A DNA stretch of 8,677 nucleotides, taken from Planctomycetota bacterium (GTDB taxonomy: Bacteria; Planctomycetota; Phycisphaerae; SM23-33). Shown here one piece after another: positions 1 through 6,793 of this stretch. The first letter of the stretch is position 1; each line of letters opens with the position of its first letter. The notes below the pieces were generated by a model that was not told the DNA's origin, ran no database searches, and saw nothing but the letters and a program-made list of their open reading frames with translations. The translations under genes were made by a program, and so were the position numbers. The stretch spans positions 1 to 8,677 of the forward strand of contig JAGHBS010000087.1 in NCBI GenBank assembly GCA_021160865.1, read 5' to 3'.

Positions 1-1673
1 TTGTTACCCCCACAGCCGTCGAAGAGGCAGTAGAACATGCCCGAAAAGAAAATATGCGAATCGGGGAAGCACTTATTGCCTTAGGATTCGCCGACGAGGA
101 GGATGTCACCAAGGCATTGGCGAAACAATACGATATGGAATACGTTGACCTTGAACGTCAATCAATCGGACCAGATTTGCTTAAAGAAATCCCCACCGAG
201 ATTATCCGCAGACATATGGTCTTGCCGATAGGGAAAAATGGCTCAAGACTAAAAGTCGTCATTACTGACCCGCTCGATTTAGAAACCCTTGATATGCTCC
301 GCTTCCGGCTCGGGACGGAGATCGAGTGCGCCCTGGCATCAAAAAGCAAACTACGAGATTACATCGACAGATTCGTCCGCTCAGACGTCAGTATAGATGA
401 GGCAGTTCACCAATTCGAAGACCAAGCCGGTGATCTGGAAGGAAAAACCGTAAATACTATCGATATTAATGCATTGGGGGGCGATGAGAATGAAGCCCCT
501 GTCATCCGACTGGTTACCATGCTCATCACCGAAGCAGTCAACATGCGGGCAAGCGATATCCATATCGAACCAATGGCTGACAGGGTACGCGTCAGATACC
601 GTATCGACGGTGTCTGCAGGGAACGAGACAATATCCCCAAACGTATGCAGGGCCCGGTAATCAACCGAATTAAGATTATGGCAGGAATTGACCTGGTTGA
701 AAAGCGCCTTCCTACCGATGGCAGAATTACTATGACCGTGGCGGGGAAGGATATCGACTTCCGCGTTAGCTGCGTACCAGGATACCACGGTGAAAGCGTC
801 GTTCTGCGTATCCTGGACCCGGAAAATGCACGAATGAGTATCGAATCACTCGGTTTTGAGCACGAAGATTATGAGCGATTTTTACGCATCATCAAGCGCC
901 CCAACGGGATATTCCTCGTAACAGGCCCAACCGGCTCAGGTAAGACAACCACACTATACGCAGCCTTGAATGAACTGAATCGGCCAGACAGAAAGATCAT
1001 CACCGCTGAAGACCCTATCGAATATAACTTTACGGGTATAAATCAGGTCCAGGTAAATGAAACAATAGGTCTAACCTTTGCCAAGATACTCCGGGCAATG
1101 CTTCGACAGGCACCGAATATCATCTTGGTGGGCGAAATTCGCGATTTGGAGGTCGCAGAGGTCGCAATTCAGGCTGCTCTTACTGGACACTTGGTTTTCA
1201 GTACACTTCATACAAACGATGCCCCCAGTGCAATTACAAGACTTATCGATATGGGCGTCAAACCATTCCTCGTTGCAAGTGCCGTCCAGGCAGTAATGGC
1301 CCAGCGACTTGTTCGTGTGATCTGCCCGGAATGTAAAGAGGTCGATCCCAACCCAGACAGAAAAATCATGCGACTTTTGGGATTTACCGAAGACGAGATA
1401 AACTCCGTAACTGTCTATCGTGGCAGAGGATGCAGCGCTTGCCATGGTACCGGATACCGTGGGAGAACCGGCATATTCGAATTGATGGAAATGAATTATA
1501 GACTCGCAGAGATGACAATGAGACGAGCCCCGTTGAGCGAACTTCGTAAAGAGGCACATGCCTCTGGAATGACGACATTATTACAAGATGGACGCAGAAA
1601 GATAATGCGGGGAATCACTACACCCCAGGAGCTGGTGAGAATCACGCAGGTTGCAGAATTAGTGGCAGAATAA
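1..1673 (+). CDS. pilB: PilB/GspE-family type IV filament assembly ATPase (5' end outside window)
   Basis: Cytoplasmic hexameric ATPase that powers pilin polymerisation through the PilC platform. The frame is open to the left edge (first full codon at base 3), and the 17 codons before the ATG at 54 read VTPTAVEEAVEHARKEN. These fit the end of a first MshEN repeat, lying exactly five residues before the second repeat (RIGEALIALG). The ATG at 54 also lacks a clear Shine-Dalgarno, so the true start is probably upstream of the window. Numbering from that ATG: MshEN domain about 1-110; ASDIH box 166-170; arginine-finger segment RLPTDGR 218-224; Walker A GPTGSGKT 291-298; Asp box around EDPIE 319-323; Walker B region GEIRD 360-364; His box TGHLVFSTLHT 377-387; zinc-binding cysteines C424, C427, C460, C463. 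Oddity: the residues before Walker B are RQAPN where the family, and the second copy here, have RQDPD. The catalytic Glu is kept. PilB versus GspE cannot be separated by sequence; pilT next door favours PilB. Confidence 0.95.
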   Translation, partial: VTPTAVEEAVEHARKENMRIGEALIALGFADEEDVTKALAKQYDMEYVDLERQSIGPDLLKEIPTEIIRRHMVLPIGKNGSRLKVVITDPLDLETLDMLRFRLGTEIECALASKSKLRDYIDRFVRSDVSIDEAVHQFEDQAGDLEGKTVNTIDINALGGDENEAPVIRLVTMLITEAVNMRASDIHIEPMADRVRVRYRIDGVCRERDNIPKRMQGPVINRIKIMAGIDLVEKRLPTDGRITMTVAGKDIDFRVSCVPGYHGESVVLRILDPENARMSIESLGFEHEDYERFLRIIKRPNGIFLVTGPTGSGKTTTLYAALNELNRPDRKIITAEDPIEYNFTGINQVQVNETIGLTFAKILRAMLRQAPNIILVGEIRDLEVAEVAIQAALTGHLVFSTLHTNDAPSAITRLIDMGVKPFLVASAVQAVMAQRLVRVICPECKEVDPNPDRKIMRLLGFTEDEINSVTVYRGRGCSACHGTGYRGRTGIFELMEMNYRLAEMTMRRAPLSELRKEAHASGMTTLLQDGRRKIMRGITTPQELVRITQVAELVAE

Positions 1674-1794
1674 GCGGTGCCACCTTTTATATCCCCTTGT
1701 ATTTACGGATATTAGAAAAAGCTGAAGTGATTTACTGACAGCGAACTATCGAACTGGAAAGGAACGAATAATTTAATTAGGAAGAGGTGAAACA
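1674..1794. other. Intergenic gap, the only sizeable one in the cluster
   Basis: These 121 bases separate the first ATPase gene from pilT, while all other gaps in the cluster are 27 bases or fewer. No stem-loop followed by a T-run was found; the short GGTGCCACC just after the stop can form only about three base pairs. No well-spaced -35/-10 pair was found. The last bases carry the pilT ribosome binding site. The gap could hold an internal promoter, a processing site or simply a leader, but nothing in it can be named. Confidence 0.5.
1784..1790 (+). promoter_or_regulatory. Ribosome binding site of pilT
   Basis: GAGGTGA complements the 3' end of 16S rRNA and lies four bases before the ATG at 1795. 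It fixes that start. The same GAGGTGA core appears before the first complete prepilin gene at 6005. Confidence 0.8.
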
Positions 1795-2946
1795 ATGGCA
1801 ACGTTGCAAATTGACAGATTGCTGGAAACTTGTATCAAGCGGGGGGCAAGCGACTTGCATTTACATGTCGGGAGGCCGCCCACGCTTAGGCTTCACGGCA
1901 GGTTGCGATCGCTGGAAACAAAGGTGCTTGAGCCGGAAGATACTGTAGCACTGATGAAAGCGATTACCCCTGAGCGTGCCCAGCAGGAACTTCAGGAAGA
2001 AGGCGGTACAGACTTTGGCTTTGCCTTCGGCGATGCGGGACGATTCCGTGTCAGCGTCTATCATCAACGTGGAAATATCTCGCTTGCATTACGACTTATT
2101 CCCAGCAAACTATTTACCTTTGAGGAAATTGGCCTACCAAACATAGTCAAGGCTCTTTGCCGCCGACCTAAGGGAATATTCCTGGTAACCGGTCCAACCG
2201 GTTCAGGTAAAACCACCACACTGGCCACTATGATTAACTACATCAATGAGAACTTCGATAAGCACATAATCACCATCGAAGACCCTATCGAGTATTATCA
2301 TCCGCATAAGAAATCGATAGTGACGCAGCGAGAAGTCGGCGTGGATGTGCCGAGTTTCAATGAGGCATTGAGACGGGTGCTTCGTATGGACCCGGATGTG
2401 ATAATGGTCGGTGAGCTGCGAGACTTAGAGACGATGGAATCAGCATTACGAGCAGCTGAAACCGGGCACCTTGTCTTCAGCACCGTACATACCACCAGCG
2501 CACAAGGTACTATAACGCGTATCGTAGATCAGTTCCCTGTCAATCAGCAAAACCAGATCAGAATCCAGCTATCGACAACGCTTATTGCTGTATTGTCCCA
2601 GACGCTGATACCTCGCATTGACGTCCGCGGGCGAATCGCTGCCTTTGAATTCATGGTCGTGACGAATGCTATTGCAAATCTTATCCGAGAAAACAAAGTT
2701 TACCGTATCCCCTCCTCTATCCAGACAGGTAAAAAATTCGAAATGAGATTGCTTGATGAACATCTATTCCAGCTTGTAGTCGAAGGGAAGATCGACGTCA
2801 AAGATGCTCTCGATCAAGCCCATGAACCGAGCGCCTTGCAGCAAAAGATAGAGGCATACCGTAAAGGTCAGATTACACTGCCCCAGCGAGAGGAAGCAGC
2901 TGAAGCACAAAACCAGCAAGAAGATACTACTGTTCTGAGGAGATAA
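1795..2946 (+). CDS. pilT: PilT-family retraction ATPase
   Basis: Cytoplasmic hexameric ATPase that drives filament disassembly, the retraction motor of type IV pili. At 383 residues it is slightly longer than typical PilT (about 340-370) because of a Gln/Glu-rich tail after about 360. It lacks the MshEN domain and tetracysteine site of PilB, which separates it from its two neighbours. Visible landmarks: N-terminal PAS-like domain opening with GASDLHLHVG (17-26); Walker A GPTGSGKT 133-140; Asp box around EDPIEY 162-167; Walker B region DPDVIMVGELRD 199-210; His box TGHLVFSTVHT 223-233; C-terminal motif AIANLIRE 292-299, then SSIQTG 307-312. Classical PilT has AIRNLIRE, so the Arg is Ala here (A294). 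The start is fixed by GAGGTGA. It ends three bases before the second pilB gene, so the two are very likely cotranscribed and translationally coupled. A PilU-like accessory role is possible. Confidence 0.95.
   Translation: MATLQIDRLLETCIKRGASDLHLHVGRPPTLRLHGRLRSLETKVLEPEDTVALMKAITPERAQQELQEEGGTDFGFAFGDAGRFRVSVYHQRGNISLALRLIPSKLFTFEEIGLPNIVKALCRRPKGIFLVTGPTGSGKTTTLATMINYINENFDKHIITIEDPIEYYHPHKKSIVTQREVGVDVPSFNEALRRVLRMDPDVIMVGELRDLETMESALRAAETGHLVFSTVHTTSAQGTITRIVDQFPVNQQNQIRIQLSTTLIAVLSQTLIPRIDVRGRIAAFEFMVVTNAIANLIRENKVYRIPSSIQTGKKFEMRLLDEHLFQLVVEGKIDVKDALDQAHEPSALQQKIEAYRKGQITLPQREEAAEAQNQQEDTTVLRR
2937..2942 (+). promoter_or_regulatory. Ribosome binding site of the second pilB gene, inside the end of pilT
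   Basis: GAGGAG lies seven bases before the ATG at 2950 and within the last codons of pilT. This supports the ATG at 2950 and suggests coupling of the two genes. Confidence 0.8.
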
Positions 2947-2949
2947 AGG

Positions 2950-4704
2950 ATGGTCACAGGGTTAGATATAAATGTTGCAGAACTTCGTGGCAGACCCCTC
3001 GGCAGGGTACTGGTGAAAATGGGGCTTATTACGCGGGAACAACTCCACGAAGCCTTAGAGGTTCAGCACGAAAAGGGAGGCCCCTTGGGTCAGATACTGC
3101 TTGACCTTGGACATATCGATCAGAAAGGACTGACCTTCGCATTGGGCTTCCAGGCAGGAATGGAATATGTCGATCTTGATAAAATTACCGTCCCCGAGCA
3201 AGCCCTGAAACAGATACCCTCTCAACTCGCCTTTTCTTGCAAGGTCATCCCCCTCGATCATGATGAAGCCTCCAAGACATTAACAGTAGGTATAGGTTCG
3301 GCTGATAATTTCCGCGCGATAGATGATATAAGGACACTAACGGGATTGAATATCATTCCCAAGATTGTTGATCCAGATAAACTCGAATCCCATTTGCACA
3401 AGTATTATGACACTGCTACCGAATCCATTGGTGAACTCATCAACGAGATTACGGGGGACGAACAATTAGCCGCTTTGGAAAACCGCGGTGAAAGTATAGA
3501 CCTCGAGACGATTAAAGAGGCAGCCGATTCCAATCCTATCCGCCGATTAGTCAATATGGTGCTGCTTCAGGCGATTCGTGACCGTGCCAGCGACATCCAC
3601 TTCGAACCATTCGAAAAAGAATTCAAGATTCGCTACCGTATCGATGGTCTGCTTTACGAGATGGTTCCTCCACCGAAATCTATCGCGATGGCAATTGCCA
3701 GCCGAATCAAGGTAATGGCGAATCTTGACATTGCCGAGCGTCGTCTTCCGCAAGACGGCAGGATTGAATTGCTCATCAACAATCAACCGATTGACTTACG
3801 TGTCAGCGTCTTACCGACAATGTTCGGCGAAAGCGTGGTTCTGCGTGTATTGGATCGAAGTCAGGTAAGTCTCGATTTGGAGCAGCTTGGCTTTAGAGAA
3901 GAGGAATTACGACTCTTCCGTCGGCTGATTCACCGCCCCAATGGTATATGCTTAGTAACAGGTCCAACAGGTTCAGGTAAAACCACCACGCTTTATGCTG
4001 CATTGAGCGAGTTGAACGACGTTTCGGTGAAAATACTTACTACCGAAGACCCGGTTGAATATGACATTGATGGACTAATTCAGGTTCAGATTGACCCTGC
4101 AATAGGATTGACCTTTGCTCGGTGCTTGAGGCACTTTTTGCGTCAGGACCCGGATATCATTCTCGTTGGTGAGATTCGAGACCTTGAGACGGCTGAAATT
4201 GCCGTACAGGCATCCTTAACTGGTCATATGGTCTTCTCGACGCTTCACACCAATGATGCACCCTCTGCCATTGCCAGGTTGCTTGATCTTGGGCTCGAAC
4301 CTTACCTGATAACAGCCACGCTTGAGGGTGTGGTCGGTCAACGTCTTGTGCGAACCATCTGTCCGAGGTGCAAGGAACCTTATACCCCCACCGAGGAAGT
4401 ACTTTTAGAAATGCAGCTCAGTCCCGAAGATGTTGAAGGAAAAACCTTCTACCGAGGAAGAGGATGCGACTATTGTCGAGGTACAGGCTATAGTGGACGA
4501 ACTGCTATTTTCGAAATCATGCTACTCGACGATGAACTACGAGAATTGATTATGAAACGTGCCAGCACCAATACTCTGCGAGAAGCCGCTCGTAAAAAGG
4601 GCATGAGAACGCTTAGAGAAAGTGGCCTATTAGCAATATATGACGGGATAACCACTATCGAAGAGGTAATTTCGCAAACTGTATATGAAGAAGACGTAGT
4701 GTAA
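2950..4704 (+). CDS. pilB: Second PilB/GspE-family assembly ATPase, full length
   Basis: Complete 584-residue assembly ATPase, a normal length for PilB. It is paralogous to the first gene but clearly diverged. The N-terminal MshEN domain (about 12-155) has two repeats, PLGRVLVKMG and PLGQILLDLG. Q39 closes the first and five residues (HEKGG) precede the second, which is the spacing of c-di-GMP-binding MshEN domains. In both repeats Pro stands where the consensus has Arg (RLG). ATPase landmarks: ASDIH 213-217; arginine-finger segment RRLPQDGR 264-271; Walker A GPTGSGKT 338-345; Asp box around EDPVEY 366-371; RQDPDIILVGEIRD 398-411, an intact Walker B region; His box TGHMVFSTLHT 424-434; zinc cysteines C471, C474, C506, C509. 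Immediately downstream is pilC, the usual PilB partner, with a 23-base gap. This copy is therefore the likelier main assembly motor, by inference. A GspE role in secretion cannot be excluded. Confidence 0.95.
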   Translation: MVTGLDINVAELRGRPLGRVLVKMGLITREQLHEALEVQHEKGGPLGQILLDLGHIDQKGLTFALGFQAGMEYVDLDKITVPEQALKQIPSQLAFSCKVIPLDHDEASKTLTVGIGSADNFRAIDDIRTLTGLNIIPKIVDPDKLESHLHKYYDTATESIGELINEITGDEQLAALENRGESIDLETIKEAADSNPIRRLVNMVLLQAIRDRASDIHFEPFEKEFKIRYRIDGLLYEMVPPPKSIAMAIASRIKVMANLDIAERRLPQDGRIELLINNQPIDLRVSVLPTMFGESVVLRVLDRSQVSLDLEQLGFREEELRLFRRLIHRPNGICLVTGPTGSGKTTTLYAALSELNDVSVKILTTEDPVEYDIDGLIQVQIDPAIGLTFARCLRHFLRQDPDIILVGEIRDLETAEIAVQASLTGHMVFSTLHTNDAPSAIARLLDLGLEPYLITATLEGVVGQRLVRTICPRCKEPYTPTEEVLLEMQLSPEDVEGKTFYRGRGCDYCRGTGYSGRTAIFEIMLLDDELRELIMKRASTNTLREAARKKGMRTLRESGLLAIYDGITTIEEVISQTVYEEDVV

Positions 4705-4715
4705 GTCGAATATAC

Positions 4716-4720
4716 AGGAG
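4716..4720 (+). promoter_or_regulatory. Ribosome binding site of pilC
   Basis: AGGAG with seven bases to the ATG at 4728, in the short gap after the second pilB gene. It supports that start. Confidence 0.75.
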
Positions 4721-4727
4721 TTGTAAG

Positions 4728-5993
4728 ATGCCAACTTATTACTACGAAGCAATGAATAGCGTCGGTCAGACTGTCAAAGGTGAGGTCGAAGCCACCTCTA
4801 CCGAAGAAGCGGTCTCCAAGGTCCGCAGCATGGGGCATTTCCCAACCAAGATAAAGCAACGGGCTGCCAAGAAGACCACCGCCACTGGTAGAGCAGAAGC
4901 AAGACCTGCAGCACCTGCAAAGAGACGAAGGGTCGGATCGGTTTCTAAAAAGAAACTGACGCAATTCACTCGACAACTCTCCACGCTTCAGGATGCGGGT
5001 CTGCCTCTTTTGAGAAGTTTGAGAATCCTTGAAGAGCAGCAAAAGCCCGGTATGCTGCGAGTAGCAATCCGATTGGTCGCTGACGATGTAGAAGGTGGTT
5101 CAACTTTATCCGAAGCGATGGCAAAGCATCCAAAGGCATTTGATAAACTCTACACCAGTATGGTAGCTGCAGGCGAGGCTGGTGGTGTCCTTGATATTGT
5201 ATTGCGCCGATTGGCTGACTTTATGGAGGCATCACAACGTCTCAAAAGGCGGATTATTGGCGCGATGGTCTATCCTGTCTTCGTCATCGTCGCCGCCCTG
5301 GGTATTGTGACACTTATAATGACGTTCATCATCCCCAAGTTCAAAAAGATATTTGAGAGTTTTGGCGTCGGAAATCTTCCAAGCATCACCCGGTTGCTTT
5401 TGCGTATCTCATCGTGGTTTAGAGATGATTACGGATGGGCAATTGTCTTATCGCTGCCGCTGGGAATATTCCTATTGACTAAACTTCTTCGTCAAACTAA
5501 TAGCGGCACCTATTTAGTAGACAAGATAAAACTTAAAATCCCCGTACTCGGGAACATTTTCGCCAAGACTGCAGTTGCTCGTTTTACCAGAACTCTCGGA
5601 ACGCTTTTGACTGCGGGTGTACCGATCCTCGAGGCGATAAACATCACTCGTGAAACTGCAGGGAACGAGGTCTATGCCCGTGCCCTTGCAAAGGTGCACG
5701 ATAATATCCGCGAAGGTGAAAACTTTGCTGCTCCGCTTCGTCAGACAAAGGTCGTCGAACCGATGGTGGTCAACATGATTGATGTAGGAGAAGAGACCGG
5801 CGACCTTGATAAGATGCTCAACAAGATCGCAGACACCTATGACGAAGAAGTCCAGACGCTCGTGGCTGCATTAGTGAGCATGATGGAACCGTTGATGGTC
5901 ATAATCCTTGGCGTTATCGTCGGGTTCATCGTTATCGCAATCTTCATGCCACTACCATACCTGATGACGCAAATGGAAAGTCAAAGAAGATAA
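4728..5993 (+). CDS. pilC: PilC/GspF-family inner-membrane platform protein
   Basis: Polytopic membrane protein on which PilB and PilT act to add or remove pilin subunits. At 421 residues it is close to the family's usual length of about 400. It starts MPTYYYEAMNSVGQTVKGEV, the typical opening of the family. A basic, Ala/Lys/Arg-rich linker spans about 45-70. The first GspF domain (about 77-200) contains GLPLLRSLRILEEQ, the sequence AAGEAGGVLD (147-156) and a membrane segment at about 179-202. A second hydrophobic segment lies at about 236-254. The duplicated second GspF domain (about 280-408) contains TLLTAGVPILEAI, the matching VGEETGDLDKML (353-364) and a last membrane segment at about 387-408. 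The internal duplication and three membrane segments are diagnostic. It is the only platform gene in the window, although two assembly ATPases and one retraction ATPase are encoded beside it. An AGGAG site supports the start. Confidence 0.95.
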   Translation: MPTYYYEAMNSVGQTVKGEVEATSTEEAVSKVRSMGHFPTKIKQRAAKKTTATGRAEARPAAPAKRRRVGSVSKKKLTQFTRQLSTLQDAGLPLLRSLRILEEQQKPGMLRVAIRLVADDVEGGSTLSEAMAKHPKAFDKLYTSMVAAGEAGGVLDIVLRRLADFMEASQRLKRRIIGAMVYPVFVIVAALGIVTLIMTFIIPKFKKIFESFGVGNLPSITRLLLRISSWFRDDYGWAIVLSLPLGIFLLTKLLRQTNSGTYLVDKIKLKIPVLGNIFAKTAVARFTRTLGTLLTAGVPILEAINITRETAGNEVYARALAKVHDNIREGENFAAPLRQTKVVEPMVVNMIDVGEETGDLDKMLNKIADTYDEEVQTLVAALVSMMEPLMVIILGVIVGFIVIAIFMPLPYLMTQMESQRR

Positions 5994-6004
5994 TGAACCA
6001 TCAT

Positions 6005-6011
6005 GAGGTGA
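6005..6011 (+). promoter_or_regulatory. Ribosome binding site that fixes a long prepilin leader
   Basis: GAGGTGA with nine bases to the ATG at 6021. It supports that ATG and hence a 31-residue leader on the first complete prepilin; no in-frame ATG closer to the cleavage site was seen. Confidence 0.7.
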
Positions 6012-6020
6012 AATTGAACT

Positions 6021-6779
6021 ATGCTTAAAACCGCATCGAAAATTGAACTCCAAAGGCGCATAAGGGCTTCGGGAAAACCTAACTCGACGGTACAATTCCT
6101 ACCCCGCAAGGCATTCACACTCGTTGAGTTAATCGTGGTAATTACCATAATTACCTTGCTGATAAGCATACTACTACCAGCCCTGTCGAAGGCTAACAAG
6201 CTGGCGGCGTGTAGTCGAACCCGTGCACGTGTATCGGAACTTGCTGCTGGATGCGAGGCATACCATACCGACAACGGCTATTACCCCGGTCAACAATATC
6301 ATAGCGAACTTATGGGAGACGGTGGTAGCTTTACAGGTAGCCAATGGCTGGCAAAGGCGCTGTTCACTAACCCTGCCACAACTCCTTCGTTTCCTCAAGC
6401 GAGATACGCTCCGCTTCGTGTGGGAGATGACCTTTTCGATTACCAGAATGGTGGTAATACCTATCCTAACACCATATCCGATCGGGATGATAGTACAGGA
6501 ACCCCCATGCCCATTCTGTACTACCCTGCCCGTCTCGGTGTAAGCGGACTGGGACAGTACAAGGTGGGAGATAACAGCGTTTACAAAAATTCCGATGGTA
6601 GCGACGTCAACTGGGGTGGAAACGGGACGGGACAATCCGCATTCGAGCAATATATAAAGGATCGAAGATTTGGCGGTGATGCCAGCACTACCCCTTATAG
6701 ACCACAGCAATTCCTCATGATAGCAGCAGGTATGGATCGTAAATATGGAACTAAGGATGACATCAAGTACGGCTGGTAA
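6021..6779 (+). CDS. Type IV prepilin-like protein, GspG-like tail, large variable domain
   Basis: Probable pilin or pseudopilin of 252 residues, inserted in the inner membrane and processed by a PilD-type peptidase encoded elsewhere. The leader is 31 residues and basic (RKA before the cut), with predicted cleavage A31^F32. The mature protein begins FTLVELIVVI, with the key Glu at mature position 5, and has a hydrophobic helix to about residue 57. An amphipathic helix follows, ending in the GYYPG turn (86-90). The variable region has an ILYYP segment (165-169) and Gly/Asp/Asn-rich stretches. The C-terminus, GMDRKYGTKDDI (237-248), resembles the calcium-binding tail of GspG major pseudopilins (known for the family; binding here is inferred). 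C64 and C78 could pair. It is much longer than classical GspG (about 140 residues). It follows pilC by 27 bases, so it is probably in the same transcript. Major or minor subunit status is unknown. Confidence 0.88.
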   Translation: MLKTASKIELQRRIRASGKPNSTVQFLPRKAFTLVELIVVITIITLLISILLPALSKANKLAACSRTRARVSELAAGCEAYHTDNGYYPGQQYHSELMGDGGSFTGSQWLAKALFTNPATTPSFPQARYAPLRVGDDLFDYQNGGNTYPNTISDRDDSTGTPMPILYYPARLGVSGLGQYKVGDNSVYKNSDGSDVNWGGNGTGQSAFEQYIKDRRFGGDASTTPYRPQQFLMIAAGMDRKYGTKDDIKYGW

Positions 6780-6785
6780 AAAAGC

Positions 6786-6791
6786 AAGGGA
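6786..6791 (+). promoter_or_regulatory. Weak ribosome binding site before tandem ATG codons
   Basis: AAGGGA lies two bases before the ATG at 6794 and five before a second in-frame ATG at 6797. The spacing fits the second ATG better, so translation may start there and the protein would be one residue shorter. Confidence 0.45.
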
Positions 6792-6793
6792 CA

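Noticed and set aside
1071..1559. A minus-strand open frame with many Cys and His residues inside the first pilB gene
   Set aside because: The Cys/His content is a by-product of reading the antisense strand of the ATPase; no regular metal-binding spacing and no upstream ribosome binding site were seen.
1675..1692. Possible terminator after the first pilB gene (GGTGCCACC followed by TTTTAT)
   Set aside because: The stem is only about three base pairs with a three-base loop and a short T-run, too weak for an intrinsic terminator.
1697..1780. Possible internal promoter before pilT
   Set aside because: TTGTAT at 1697 and CTGACA near 1734 resemble -35 boxes, but neither has a plausible -10 at 16-18 bases. 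No sigma-54 type site was found either.
4860..4937. Basic Ala/Lys/Arg-rich stretch in PilC considered as a frameshift scar or separate domain
   Set aside because: The frame is continuous and the conserved GspF domain resumes directly after it. It is best read as a flexible linker after the short N-terminal segment.
4488..5042. A 184-codon minus-strand open frame over the pilB-pilC junction
   Set aside because: Its Ser/Arg-rich low-complexity translation is opposite two strongly conserved coding regions; no family is recognisable.
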